A stretch of 64,000 bases of DNA, from contig JAWKLF010000001.1 of assembly GCA_041392835.1 (NCBI GenBank), forward strand, positions 372,001 to 436,000, given 5' to 3'. The position numbers and the translations under genes were made by a program. The notes under the pieces are model-generated. The model saw only the letters and a program-made list of their open reading frames with translations. It did not search any database and was not told where the DNA came from. Below are positions 39,005 to 49,383 of this stretch, in pieces (within the stretch, counting starts at the first letter, position 1; each line of letters opens with the position of its first letter). This DNA comes from OLB11 sp041392835 (lineage in GTDB: Bacteria > Bacteroidota > Bacteroidia > Chitinophagales > Chitinophagaceae).

Positions 39005-40006
39005 TTAGAAAAGTCTTTTGCTATAAGCAGGCAAAATCCATTTAAATTCATATTGTTTTTCGGGTATGCTTATTCTATCCGAAATTCGTTCTAAACGTTT
39101 GGGCAAGGCCATCAAAAAGTCTCTTGCATGTTCTGCCTTATCGTTTAGATTGCTAATAGAGTCTATATTCCAATCTTTAAGTAATCCTTTTAATATTTCG
39201 ATATAATCTTGGGCGGTATATACCAATCTTCGTTGCGCTGCATCCGAAAAGTGTTTAAAGAGTTCGCTAATTTGGCCACCACTTTCGCGCATAAAATGTG
39301 CAGGCATAACGATTTTCTTTTTCATCATATCTTCAAAGGCCAGCATCATTTCGCTAGGGTCTAATTCAAAAATACGACGTACAAATTCGATATAAGCATT
39401 GGCATGTCTGGCTTCGTCTGATGCAATGACACCACACATTTTTGCCAAGTTGGGGTTGTTTTTTTGTTTTACTAAGCTTGCTACTCTTCGATGCGAAATA
39501 TTGGTTGCTGTTTCTTGAAAACTGGTATATATAAAATTTCGATAGGGGTCGTGGCTGGTGCCTATGTCAAAACCATCACTTATTAAATATTGAGTTGTAA
39601 TTTCCAACTCTCTCATATTGACTCTTCCGGTCAGATACAAATATTTATTCAATAAATCGCCATGTCGGTTTTCTTCAGCCGACCACGCACGTATCCATTT
39701 TGTCCAACCATTGTCTGCTTGTTCTTGGTCTACACCTTCCAAATTGAGTAGCCAGGATTCGTAGGACGGTAATGCTTCTTCTGTTATGGTATCGCCTATG
39801 AGCACAGCGAGCAGATCATAGTCAATTTCTTTAGCTGTTTCTTGTAGTTCTTTTAATTCTTCAAAAAAAGTATCGCGGCTAGCATCGGGCAATAAGTCAG
39901 CTGGTTGCCAATTGGTTTCGACGGGTTTTAGATATTTAGAAATAAATGAGTCCATAGATTGCTGCATGGTCTTCATGACTTCTAAACGAATGTTATTTAT
40001 TTTCAT
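39005..40006 (-). CDS. Acyl-ACP desaturase (stearoyl-ACP 9-desaturase family)
   Basis: A 333-residue soluble diiron oxygenase that introduces a cis double bond into acyl-ACP. The two iron-binding blocks are WSAEENRHGDLLNKYL (EENRH) and CGVIASDEARHANAY (DEARH), with the first Glu ligand in the preceding helices. Its length matches plant and bacterial FA_desaturase_2 proteins. It would adjust membrane fluidity under aerobic conditions and would need ferredoxin as electron donor, which is not encoded nearby. It lies upstream of valS on the same strand but valS has its own promoter. Confidence 0.9.
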   Translation of the reverse strand: MKINNIRLEVMKTMQQSMDSFISKYLKPVETNWQPADLLPDASRDTFFEELKELQETAKEIDYDLLAVLIGDTITEEALPSYESWLLNLEGVDQEQADNGWTKWIRAWSAEENRHGDLLNKYLYLTGRVNMRELEITTQYLISDGFDIGTSHDPYRNFIYTSFQETATNISHRRVASLVKQKNNPNLAKMCGVIASDEARHANAYIEFVRRIFELDPSEMMLAFEDMMKKKIVMPAHFMRESGGQISELFKHFSDAAQRRLVYTAQDYIEILKGLLKDWNIDSISNLNDKAEHARDFLMALPKRLERISDRISIPEKQYEFKWILPAYSKRLF

Positions 40007-40340
40007 GTAGGATATGCAATGTAGTATACAATTAGCTCAACTAGGACGTTTTTATGTTTTAATTTGATAAAACATGATATTATTCATGCATTGGAGTTTG
40101 AAGAAATCGTTCCTTCCTATTACTTTTCTTTTACTTTTACAGTAGCATACAGGCTGTTTATTATTGAAATTAGATACTGTATAAAAAAGTGTGTGAAATT
40201 TAAAAATCAGATTTTTTGTTAGAACTAAAAAAATTAGAAAGAATGAACTTTGCAAACCTTTTGTAAAATATCTTTTATTCAGTATCAAATACTATTTTCG
40301 TACCGCTAGTTTATACAACGCTAAGATAATAATTAGCGTA
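40007..40340. other. Noncoding gap, nothing recognised
   Basis: AT-rich DNA between the desaturase start and the terminator of the giant surface-protein gene. A 78-codon minus-strand frame (40052-40288) is present but has a composition unlike neighbouring proteins and no family match. I saw no RNA gene or repeat. Confidence 0.5.
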
Positions 40341-40384
40341 GAACAAACAAAAGAGGCTGCCAATACTTTTTTGACAGCCTCTTT
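40341..40384 (-). terminator. Terminator of the giant T9SS gene
   Basis: A 10-bp perfect stem AAAGAGGCTG (40350-40359) and CAGCCTCTTT (40375-40384) with a 15-nt loop, 20 bp past the stop codon at 40404. On the minus strand it is followed by TTGTTTGTT. Confidence 0.75.
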
Positions 40385-40403
40385 ACGTAAGTTTTCAAGC
40401 AAA

Positions 40404-43400
40404 TTAGTTCTTCTGAATTTTGCTTGTGCTTATTACAGTATTATTGGTAGATACTTGTATTGTGTACATGCCACTTGCCAAATCGCTAAGTTGCATACTG
40501 ATTTCGTTAGTACCTTGTATTAAGGATGCTTGTACAGATTTAATAACTCTTGCACTCATATCCATTAATTTTACTTCTGCTTTTTGCTCCTTAGTTGTAT
40601 ATACATCTATATGTATTATATCGCTTGCAGGGTTAGGGTATACTATCACTGTATTACCATCTGCACTACGCATCAAGTCTATTACTTTATCATATTGTGT
40701 AATACGTCCATCTATATCTTGTAATTGTAGTTTGTAATAGTTGTGTCCCAAAGCTGGCTGGCTATGCATAGCTATATAGTTAAGTGCTGATTGGCTATTT
40801 CCATTTATAGCTTTAGATGGCACTTGTGCTACTGGTTTAAAATTGATACCATCTTGACTATATGCAATAATATAGTTAGCACTATTTATTTCTTGTACAC
40901 TAGTCCATGATAATCTATCAGCGCTACCTTCTTTTACGCCTGTAAAGTTAAGTACTGTTGCTGGCAAAGGAGCATTGAGAGGATTCACACTATGAAATCT
41001 AAATTCACTAAAGCTAGTTACTAACATAGTAGCTTCCCACATGGTACCATTCCAGAACATTGTAGGAGTTAATACTTGTGCACCCGCTGCATCAGTTTTG
41101 GTAACTCGTATATTGGCTATGTTGGGATCTGCATTATTGCCCGATGTAGGTAATAAAGGCCATCCATTGGCCAAGGCGTATGTATTATATAAATCAAAGT
41201 CATCTTGATGTAAATACATCTTAACTTGAGCAGTTACGTTGGTATTTGTAGGAGTAATCGTGTACCAACGAGGTACATAAGGTTGTGTACCTACCAATTG
41301 TACACCATTATCTACTGTTACACTAGCAAGTGTACTTCCTAATTGAGTTCCGCCCATGCCATCGTTTACTATAACAATAAGATCGCAGTTGATATCTGTA
41401 TAGTTTAAGTTAGCACCATCAGGATGAACTTGTGTAGCACTTGTAGTGCCTATAACTGAAGCACCACCAGTAGATAAGGCCAGGTTGCCCGATAATGAAT
41501 TGACACTAATACTAATGCTTGTAGTGGCTGTACAACCAGATGCATTGGTAGCAGTAATCGTATAGGTATTAGGAGCGAAAGTTACAAAAGAAGTATCGCT
41601 ACCAGTCATCATATTGCTATTCAACATATATGTGCTCGCGCCTGTAGCTTCTATAGTTACTGCACTTTGAAAACATACAGTATTAGAAGGAGACGCTGTA
41701 ACAGATAAAGTAGGCAATAAATCTATTAGCACTTCTGCTGTAGCTGTATTGCTACAACCATTGGCATCTGTACCCGTTACAGTATAGGTTTCATCTGCCA
41801 ATGCGGTAAATGGTGTATTATCTATTATACCACCTGTCCATACATACATATCAGCACCGCCACCTGCTATAGATACTGAAGAGTTTTGACAAACAGTTTG
41901 AGATGCAGGATTTGCAACAACAGTTGGCAATGGATTGATAAAAATTTCGATTGTTGCAGTGTTACTACATCCATTAGCATCTGTGCCTAAAACAGAATAA
42001 ATACCCGCTACGGCTGGTGTTAAAATTGTATCTGAGCTTAGTGTAGGATTACCCATCCATACATAGTCTTGAGCCCCCATGGCACCCAATGTAACATCAT
42101 TTCCTATACATATACTATCATTTGGCATAGCCGATGTAATAATGGTTGGCAATGGGTTTACAGTCAAAGGAACTAATTCTCTTATTGGGTTTACACAGTT
42201 GGTAGAATATTGTGTGTATTCTATATAATATCCTTGGTTAGCATTAGGAACAAAAGTATATGGTGGTGTGCCTAACATATTGCCTCCTGTGGCAGCATCC
42301 CAAACAGTAGCAGAACCCGTTAGAGGTAATTTTGGAGCTATAAAATTTGAGATGTTTACAGTAGCCGAAATCCCGTCGTTATCAAAAGTCCACATTTGTA
42401 GTTTTAAAGTATCGCCTGCATTTACCGTTATGGTTTGAGTTCCTGATTGTGTGGATCCTCCAAAAATATTGAAACCTGTCATTAATACGGGAGTATTGCT
42501 ATTTACTTGATATTGAGGTCTGTCTGTATAAGCTATATCTGTTGTAAAATAATTCCAGCTAAAACTTACAGTACCTGGACAAATTATTACTTTTTCAAAG
42601 CTTGTAGTACCATCAGTAAAGGAGCCATTTGTACCCGAATTAATGCCCAATTGGCTTGGTATAAACACTGTGCTTATACTACCATTTGAATTTGTATTCA
42701 CTAAACTCCAATTGGCTGGGGCATAGGTGCCTACAAAATTGGTATCGTTTCCTAAACAAGAATAACTAACTGTAGAATTTATAGTTGTAGTGCCACCTAC
42801 GCAGAAATTGTCTGGTGTAGCAGAAGGTGTTCCTGAAATAAGTGGATGCACAGTAAGTTCAGTTGTACTTGTAGCTGTGCAGCCATGGCTATCCGAAGCT
42901 GTTACTGTATAGGTCTGTGTATAATATGTATTTACTTTAGTATTGGCTGCATTGGCATTGGCATATCCAGAAGCCGGACTCCAGCTATAAGCACTTGGCA
43001 CAAAGCCTGTAGGTGTAGCAGTAACCACATTGAGTGTAGCAGAATCCAAAGCACAAACTAATGCTGGAGTTACATTGGAAGCCACCGTAAATTGTGGATA
43101 GATGCCTATTTGTTTTGTGAATATGGTTACACATCCTGAAGTAGCATCAGATGCATTGATAGTATATGTAGTAGCTGTGCTTGGTGAGGCCATCACACTG
43201 GCACCTGTTGTAGTATTTAAACCAGTAGCAGGGCTCCATGTATAATCATAATTGGGGTCGTTTACGCTTGTTAAAGATAAAGTTGAAGATGTTTGATTTT
43301 GGAAACAAACACTATCGCTTGTAGCTGTTAATGTCACTGAAGGTGGAATAGTATATGTTACATCTACTGGTACTCTAATACCCTCACATACTTTTCCTAA

Positions 43401-46400
43401 AGCCAATTTATAGATATAATAACAAGCAGATGTAGTAGCTGAACCTATAGTAGATGTAATAGTACCAGTAATACTACATTGCGTTCCTACAGCATATGGA
43501 TAACCTGTAACACCAGAGGTTTCACCATATAAGTGGTTGCCTGCTGTAGATAAGCCCGAAACCACCAAGCGGTAAGTGCCTGCTGCTGGAACATTTATCA
43601 AAGTAGGAATAATTTCTAATTTTGGTATAATGGTATTACCACTATTTGTTGGTATGCTCAATACTACATCAGAGCCTATTTGAGTTGTACCTGTACTATT
43701 ATATAATTTTATTGTTACATCCACAGCATTACCTGTACTCATTAATCCAATACTGTCAATTGTTAAAGCGGCTGTAGTAGTAAATACTATACCTCTATTA
43801 GCTATGCCACTTGCAGCACCCGTAGCTGTTGCAGTTTGTCGACCTCCGTTTACTGAATTTCCAGCAGCAGCCAATGCATAATAGGTAGCACCGCTTGTTA
43901 AAAATGGAGTCGTGTATGTATTACCAATATGTAACAAATTACCACCTACTGCATTATCATACCATCTAATATTATATCCGCCGAGTGTAGTAGCACTTAC
44001 AGTAGTAGAATGTGGACCACAAATAGTACTTGGTGTAGTGCTAGATACTAATGGATTATTTACTATTACAGTTACCACATCAGATGTATCAAAAGGAATA
44101 CCACTACAAGCAAATTTTAATCTAAAATCAGTGTTTGATGTAAGTGTTGCAGAGGTGTAATCTAGTGTGGTTGCACCAGGAATTTCTGTAAAGGTATTAG
44201 CACCTGATGGGCTACTTTCCCACTGATATTCTAAACCACTTACTGCATTATTGTTTGTTGTAGACAACAATGGTGCCCCAGAAACACAAAATTCATATGG
44301 AGTAGCTGTAGCAACAATAGTAGTTGGAGGTACTGTTATTGAATAACTATTGGGCGAACTAATTGGAAAGGCTGAGGCACTTAATGCTACGCTGGTAGGG
44401 CAGAAGCTCGTTGGGAAATTTGCGCTTACTTTGCCTACATTGGGAGTAGCTTGAAGATCCTGTGCTATGACAAAATATTCAATAATATCTCCTGCAATTA
44501 CTGGTGAACTTAATAGACTATAATTTAAGTCGAAATGAAAGGGTGATGTTGTATTTGTAGCTTCAACATATTTCCAACCATTATCTACAGAAGTATTACT
44601 TGCTGGCAAAACATTGTTTTCTGTAGATTTTTTAAACCATACTCTTGGCTTATTGGTTGTTGTGTTTACACCCGATAAATCTGTAATATCTGCATCAATA
44701 TATGGGTTATTTAAACATAATGTATTTTGTAAAACGTTGTAATTAATTAGTGGTGCTGAGGCATCTACAGAAGTGCCTGTAAACTCTAATGCACCTATAT
44801 CAGAAGGGTTGGTTCGAGTAGCTCCGCTAAAATCAAAGGGAACACTTGCTATAGATAATGCTGAAGATTTTGCAAAAGAAGCTCCATTCGGTAAGAACGT
44901 GTTTGGAATAGCTCCTGCTGTCAAATTATCTTCTGTAAATGTAGCACTTTCAGCTGGTGCTGCAAAAGTTTTAAATAAACCACAAGAAGTATTAAAGTCT
45001 GGGTCATTGCTTATGCCATAGGCATTAAATACTGAAGCATTTCCTAAAGCTGATTCTACATATAGGTAGCTATTAGCAGCATTAGGTGCGTATAAAATAT
45101 TATTGTTAGAATTGCTATTATAACTTGAGGGTACAGTACCATTAGTGCCCGCAGCTAAAACACGCAAGGCCGAAACTTTACCATTTCCAGCAGGAGTTGC
45201 TTTTACATTTATAATATTATTTATCATTTCTACAGTAGCAGACGATAACCACGAAATACCCGAAACACCATAGTTTGTGCCCGTACTAGTTAGTGTACCT
45301 GCACTGCCTAAATATATTGTATTATAATAAATGTTATTGGTACCTCCGGAAGCATATATACCCTTTACTGCATTATCTATATTTAATGATGGAGCCGTTA
45401 GGCCAGAAACCATATTATTATAAACGCTTCTGCCTCCAGACGCTGCTTGTAATAATGAAATACCTTCTATAGAACCGTTTGCACTGGCCGTGCTTAAAGA
45501 ATTGACATTATTATTATATATATGGTGTGTACCAGTAGCAGCATTAGAATAAATACCATATACACTAGCCGCTGCTGTAGGTGTATGCATGATATGCAAA
45601 CCGCTAAATGTATTAGAATCTATTTTGTGCTCATTAATCGAAGAACCACTAAACATGCCATACACATTACAAGTATTAGTACCCGTACCATTTATAATTA
45701 AATTGGAAACTAAATTATTTTTGGCTTCACTATGTTGACTGTTGGCATTGTATAAAGCATACAAACTAGCTCCACCTGTAGCAGCTGTAGTATGTGTAAA
45801 ATTACTTACAGTATTGTTGTTGATTTCGCGATAATTGACATTGGAAAGTGCTGAACTAAATATACAAAATGAATTTAATACAGCAGTGCCCAAAGTAGGT
45901 GTTCTGGTAATATTGTTTATTACATTGGCATTTGAACTATGAAAGCCAGAAATAGATGCTAAACCATTATATACACCATAAAAGTTACCCGTTGTATTCA
46001 TGATAATATCATGTATATGATTACTATCTACAAAAGAGTTAGTAGAGCCTCCAGTATTAAAAATACAATATAAAGAACTTGTGTTAGTAGCTATCATACT
46101 ACCTTGCATATCATTGTTACGAACTATTCTTGTTCCATCGTCTGTGCCGGCTTGTATAAAATAAAATCCATTATAGATATTCGCAGCAGTTATATTATTG
46201 TGAGATATATTACTATTAGAAACATTAGAAACATAAATACCTGTAGAGTTTGCTGCTACAGCCACACCACCTTCTGGTGCTTTAGAACCAAGATTAGAAA
46301 GGTGGTTACCGTCTGTTGCATTTGCACCACCTATGGTAATATTAGGCGAATAATAAGTAGCACTTGAACTACCCAAAATATTAATTCCATTATAACAATT

Positions 46401-47081
46401 TTGAATAGTATTACCTTTGATTACAATATTTCCGGGCACCCCGTCAGCACTAGTAGGCAAAACTGCAGTAGTAGAGATGGGGCTTGTAGCCTGAGTAGCT
46501 GGAGCTACTTGCAAGGCTATACCTGTTTCATATATACCTGCACTTGTAGTGAGTGTAGCTGTACCATTCAAATTTATGCTACAGTTTTGTATAGTTAAAA
46601 ATTGTGATGCATCTGTAGTGCTCATACTGCGAATTAGTATGCCTGCTTCCATCTGAGTTGTTATAGTTATGTTGGAAGCACTTTCTACTAAATTTAATTG
46701 GTTTAGGGTTATGTGGTCTGTACCAATTACCCATACAATGGCATCGGGCAAAGCTGTTGATGTACCAGCACCAGTACCCACTTGAGCTGTAATGATGTGG
46801 TTGCCACCATTGATAACTAATGGGTTTGCAGCCGTTGTGCTGGCATTGAGTGTAGCACTACCAATTTTATATCCGCCCACAGGTGCCGTTTCGGGCTGTG
46901 TTAGATTTATGGTGGCTCCTCCAGCACCAACACCACTTGTATTTAATGCTATGATAGCGTCGTTTAAAGTAGGGTAATCGCCAGGTATCGTTTTAGTACC
47001 TGTTACCTGTGCTTGAGAGATTCCAACTTGTGTACACAATATCAGAATCACTAGTAAGATGTAAATGTTAAATTTTTTCAT
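40404..47081 (-). CDS. Giant T9SS-exported surface protein: beta-helix, Ig-like repeats, type A sorting domain
   Basis: 2225 residues. A signal peptide (about 1-24) is followed by YPTLNDAIIALN and a right-handed parallel beta-helix region (about 40-770) with ladders of Asn/Ser turns (NNTVSNFTH, NLVSNLIINGTG, NNNVNSLSTAS). Tandem Ig/PKD-like units follow (about 900-1950), the last three being close relatives with the shared VTGTDANGCSNTATAEV-type ending. A HYR-like region leads to the C-terminal Por sorting domain (VYPNPASDIIHIDV ... MDMSARVIKSV ... LASGMYTIQVS). It is probably an adhesin or matrix protein on the cell surface. No enzyme site is visible. Its size and repeats make it prone to length variation between strains. 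Confidence 0.85.
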   Translation of the reverse strand: MKKFNIYILLVILILCTQVGISQAQVTGTKTIPGDYPTLNDAIIALNTSGVGAGGATINLTQPETAPVGGYKIGSATLNASTTAANPLVINGGNHIITAQVGTGAGTSTALPDAIVWVIGTDHITLNQLNLVESASNITITTQMEAGILIRSMSTTDASQFLTIQNCSINLNGTATLTTSAGIYETGIALQVAPATQATSPISTTAVLPTSADGVPGNIVIKGNTIQNCYNGINILGSSSATYYSPNITIGGANATDGNHLSNLGSKAPEGGVAVAANSTGIYVSNVSNSNISHNNITAANIYNGFYFIQAGTDDGTRIVRNNDMQGSMIATNTSSLYCIFNTGGSTNSFVDSNHIHDIIMNTTGNFYGVYNGLASISGFHSSNANVINNITRTPTLGTAVLNSFCIFSSALSNVNYREINNNTVSNFTHTTAATGGASLYALYNANSQHSEAKNNLVSNLIINGTGTNTCNVYGMFSGSSINEHKIDSNTFSGLHIMHTPTAAASVYGIYSNAATGTHHIYNNNVNSLSTASANGSIEGISLLQAASGGRSVYNNMVSGLTAPSLNIDNAVKGIYASGGTNNIYYNTIYLGSAGTLTSTGTNYGVSGISWLSSATVEMINNIINVKATPAGNGKVSALRVLAAGTNGTVPSSYNSNSNNNILYAPNAANSYLYVESALGNASVFNAYGISNDPDFNTSCGLFKTFAAPAESATFTEDNLTAGAIPNTFLPNGASFAKSSALSIASVPFDFSGATRTNPSDIGALEFTGTSVDASAPLINYNVLQNTLCLNNPYIDADITDLSGVNTTTNKPRVWFKKSTENNVLPASNTSVDNGWKYVEATNTTSPFHFDLNYSLLSSPVIAGDIIEYFVIAQDLQATPNVGKVSANFPTSFCPTSVALSASAFPISSPNSYSITVPPTTIVATATPYEFCVSGAPLLSTTNNNAVSGLEYQWESSPSGANTFTEIPGATTLDYTSATLTSNTDFRLKFACSGIPFDTSDVVTVIVNNPLVSSTTPSTICGPHSTTVSATTLGGYNIRWYDNAVGGNLLHIGNTYTTPFLTSGATYYALAAAGNSVNGGRQTATATGAASGIANRGIVFTTTAALTIDSIGLMSTGNAVDVTIKLYNSTGTTQIGSDVVLSIPTNSGNTIIPKLEIIPTLINVPAAGTYRLVVSGLSTAGNHLYGETSGVTGYPYAVGTQCSITGTITSTIGSATTSACYYIYKLALGKVCEGIRVPVDVTYTIPPSVTLTATSDSVCFQNQTSSTLSLTSVNDPNYDYTWSPATGLNTTTGASVMASPSTATTYTINASDATSGCVTIFTKQIGIYPQFTVASNVTPALVCALDSATLNVVTATPTGFVPSAYSWSPASGYANANAANTKVNTYYTQTYTVTASDSHGCTATSTTELTVHPLISGTPSATPDNFCVGGTTTINSTVSYSCLGNDTNFVGTYAPANWSLVNTNSNGSISTVFIPSQLGINSGTNGSFTDGTTSFEKVIICPGTVSFSWNYFTTDIAYTDRPQYQVNSNTPVLMTGFNIFGGSTQSGTQTITVNAGDTLKLQMWTFDNDGISATVNISNFIAPKLPLTGSATVWDAATGGNMLGTPPYTFVPNANQGYYIEYTQYSTNCVNPIRELVPLTVNPLPTIITSAMPNDSICIGNDVTLGAMGAQDYVWMGNPTLSSDTILTPAVAGIYSVLGTDANGCSNTATIEIFINPLPTVVANPASQTVCQNSSVSIAGGGADMYVWTGGIIDNTPFTALADETYTVTGTDANGCSNTATAEVLIDLLPTLSVTASPSNTVCFQSAVTIEATGASTYMLNSNMMTGSDTSFVTFAPNTYTITATNASGCTATTSISISVNSLSGNLALSTGGASVIGTTSATQVHPDGANLNYTDINCDLIVIVNDGMGGTQLGSTLASVTVDNGVQLVGTQPYVPRWYTITPTNTNVTAQVKMYLHQDDFDLYNTYALANGWPLLPTSGNNADPNIANIRVTKTDAAGAQVLTPTMFWNGTMWEATMLVTSFSEFRFHSVNPLNAPLPATVLNFTGVKEGSADRLSWTSVQEINSANYIIAYSQDGINFKPVAQVPSKAINGNSQSALNYIAMHSQPALGHNYYKLQLQDIDGRITQYDKVIDLMRSADGNTVIVYPNPASDIIHIDVYTTKEQKAEVKLMDMSARVIKSVQASLIQGTNEISMQLSDLASGMYTIQVSTNNTVISTSKIQKN

Positions 47082-47113
47082 TCTCTACAGTTTAATGTTT
47101 TAAAAGAGTGTTC

Positions 47114-47138
47114 CAATTTATTTCTAAAAAATAAATTG
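47114..47138 (-). repeat. Stem-loop in the leader of the giant surface-protein gene
   Basis: A 10-bp perfect inverted repeat, CAATTTATTT (47114-47123) and AAATAAATTG (47129-47138), with a 5-nt loop, 33 bp before the ATG. A near-consensus -7 box (TAACTTTA on the minus strand, about 47141-47148) sits just upstream, so the stem would be at the very 5' end of the mRNA. It may stabilise the transcript or be a repressor site. Confidence 0.45.
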
Positions 47139-47239
47139 AACGGTAAAGTTAATTAAATTGCAATGAAAATTCAAATTCAACTATTAAAATGTGAATGCTA
47201 TTAAAAGTAGAAATTTGAGTTTTGATATTTTAGTGCAAA

Positions 47240-48211
47240 CTATGCTTGCAATTTTAAGTAATATGATGCCACTCGATGAATACATTCATTTATGGGGGTG
47301 TATGTAAAATCCTTTAACGTGTTGATTAACAAGCTATTATCGTACATTGATTGTCTATGAGCACTTCTAGCTGTTTCTTTAGTAATAGTTCGCTCTTTAT
47401 TCAACAAAAATCCTTTTAATACAGACCATCTCCACACCAAAGCAGTCAAAAAGGCACCTGCATGTCTTTTAGGTTCCTTTTTTTGCATAGCCAAAGCCAT
47501 CATACTCATTATTTTTTGATATGAATAATTGCCTTCGCTAATAATAAATTTTTTATTGTTTTCTTGATGCGACATTAAAAGTATCATGCTTTGTACAACA
47601 TCTTTAACATCTACCCAAGCTGTAGTGCCAAGAGTATAATATGGAAATTCTTTATACGCTAGTCGAAATAAATTGGCGCTGCTAGCATTCCAATTGCCTT
47701 CGCCCAAAATAATGCCAGGACAAACTATGGTAGCTGTCAAACCCTCTGCTATACCTCTCCACACTTCGAGCTCTGCCATATACTTACTTTTACTGTATTG
47801 GCTCTGATTGGCATGTACTAAGTAAGGGCTAGTTTCTGTAATAAGAGTTTCGTTTCGTGTAGCGTGTCCTAGTGCAGCTATAGAACTTACATAAATGAGT
47901 TTAGCTATTTTTTTATCCAAACACATATTCACAACATTGGCTGTGCCTTCTATATTAACTTCATGCATCCAACTTGCTTTTCGGCTATCGTAGCTCACTA
48001 CAGCAGCGCAGTGATATACATGAGTAATATTTTCAAATACTTCTTCAAGCTGTACTATATCACAAATATTGCATTGATACCATGTTACATGTTGATATTC
48101 TTGTTTGGGTTTATTGTTTACATATAATGCTTTTATTGGCACAGCCTCTTTGCTTAATGATTCAATTAAGTGAGTTCCCAATAAACCTGAAGCACCGGTA
48201 ACGAGTATCAA
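47240..48211 (-). CDS. NAD(P)-dependent SDR family oxidoreductase
   Basis: A 323-residue extended short-chain dehydrogenase. Motif TGASGLLGTHL is at the N-terminus, the NNAG-like HCAAVVSYD is followed by the Ser of VSSIAALG, and the catalytic pair is in QYSKSKYMAE (Y-x3-K). It resembles dihydroflavonol-4-reductase-like and 3-beta-HSD-like epimerase/reductases; the substrate cannot be assigned. It follows pheS by 22 bp on the same strand and is probably cotranscribed with it. Confidence 0.82.
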   Translation of the reverse strand: MILVTGASGLLGTHLIESLSKEAVPIKALYVNNKPKQEYQHVTWYQCNICDIVQLEEVFENITHVYHCAAVVSYDSRKASWMHEVNIEGTANVVNMCLDKKIAKLIYVSSIAALGHATRNETLITETSPYLVHANQSQYSKSKYMAELEVWRGIAEGLTATIVCPGIILGEGNWNASSANLFRLAYKEFPYYTLGTTAWVDVKDVVQSMILLMSHQENNKKFIISEGNYSYQKIMSMMALAMQKKEPKRHAGAFLTALVWRWSVLKGFLLNKERTITKETARSAHRQSMYDNSLLINTLKDFTYTPINECIHRVASYYLKLQA

Positions 48212-48233
48212 TATTTTATATTTTGTAGTTTAT

Positions 48234-49262
48234 TTAATTGAGCCCTTTGAATTGTTCTAAAAAACGGACATCGTTTTCAGATAACATTCTTATATCTCGG
48301 ATGCCATATTGCATCATGGTAGTGCGTTCTACGCCCATACCCCAAGCAAATCCTGTATATTTTTCGGCATCAATGCCGCAGTTTGTAAGCACATTAGGAT
48401 GTACCATGCCACAACCTAATATTTCTACCCAACCAGTATGTTTACACACATTGCACCCTTTGCTATCGCAAATAAAACAGCTAACATCCATTTCGGCACT
48501 GGGTTCTGTAAATGGAAAATAAGAAGGTCTGAAACGCACTTTAACTTGTGGTCCAAACATTTCTTTTACGAAGTAGTAAAGTGTTTGTTTTAAATCGGCA
48601 AACGAAACTTTTTCGTCTATATACAAGCCTTCTATTTGATGAAAAAAGCAATGCGCTCTAGCGCTGATAGTTTCGTTTCGATATACACGTCCTGGAAAAA
48701 TTTGACGTATAGGCAATTTTCCTTCTTTCATTACTCTTACTTGCACACTGCTGGTATGTGTACGTAGGAGCCAATCTGGATTTTTGCTGATATAAAAGGT
48801 GTCCTGCATGTCTCTTGCAGGATGGTTTTCGGGAAGATTTAAGGCTGTAAAGTTGTGCCAGTCATCTTCTATTTCAGGACCTTCCGTAACCGTAAATCCA
48901 ATTTTTTCAAAAATGGATATCATTTTATTCATCGTGATTTGAATAGGATGCCTACTGCCAGTTTCGGATGGGTAAGGTGGCAAGGTATAGTCTTGAGCAC
49001 TAGTTTTTCCTGCTTGGGTTTGCTCATCATTTTTAAATGACTGGTATTTTTCTTCTGCAAAAAGTTTAAACTCATTTAGTCTTTGACCAAAATCTTTTTT
49101 CATTTCGGATGAAACATTTTTCATTTCACCCATTAATTCTTTGACCAGACCTTTGGTTCCCAAAAAGCGAATACGATATTTTTCTAATTCCTCTGGATTT
49201 TTTAAAACGGTTTCTTTGATTTCGTTTTTGAGGGTTTCTATTTTATTTAATAGCTCTTGCAT
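48234..49262 (-). CDS. pheS: Phenylalanine--tRNA ligase alpha subunit
   Basis: A 342-residue class II synthetase subunit. An N-terminal coiled coil (about 1-90) contacts tRNA. The catalytic core shows HPIQITMNKMISIFEKIGF, motif 2 (FPGRVYRNETISARAHCFFHQIEGL) and motif 3 (GCGMVHPNVL...GFAWGMGVERTTMMQYGI). pheT is not in the window. The start at 49262 is supported by a consensus -7 box (49268-49275) 5 nt upstream, so this mRNA too should be nearly leaderless. Confidence 0.96.
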   Translation of the reverse strand: MQELLNKIETLKNEIKETVLKNPEELEKYRIRFLGTKGLVKELMGEMKNVSSEMKKDFGQRLNEFKLFAEEKYQSFKNDEQTQAGKTSAQDYTLPPYPSETGSRHPIQITMNKMISIFEKIGFTVTEGPEIEDDWHNFTALNLPENHPARDMQDTFYISKNPDWLLRTHTSSVQVRVMKEGKLPIRQIFPGRVYRNETISARAHCFFHQIEGLYIDEKVSFADLKQTLYYFVKEMFGPQVKVRFRPSYFPFTEPSAEMDVSCFICDSKGCNVCKHTGWVEILGCGMVHPNVLTNCGIDAEKYTGFAWGMGVERTTMMQYGIRDIRMLSENDVRFLEQFKGLN

Positions 49263-49267
49263 GGGTG

Positions 49268-49275
49268 CAAAGATA
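49268..49275 (-). promoter_or_regulatory. -7 promoter element TATCTTTG
   Basis: An exact TAnnTTTG match on the minus strand ending 5 nt before the pheS ATG. Confidence 0.6.
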
Positions 49276-49383
49276 AGGGTATATAGGATAGCCTATACGA
49301 TATGAAATTTTTTGGTTTTTGTTAATCAATTTTTTGTTTCCTCATTTTTCTATAGCTTTACGATTCATTTAAAAATATATAGT

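Noticed and set aside
40052..40288. 78-codon minus-strand frame in the gap before the giant gene
   Set aside because: Odd composition, no family resemblance, no promoter box. Most likely chance in AT-rich DNA.
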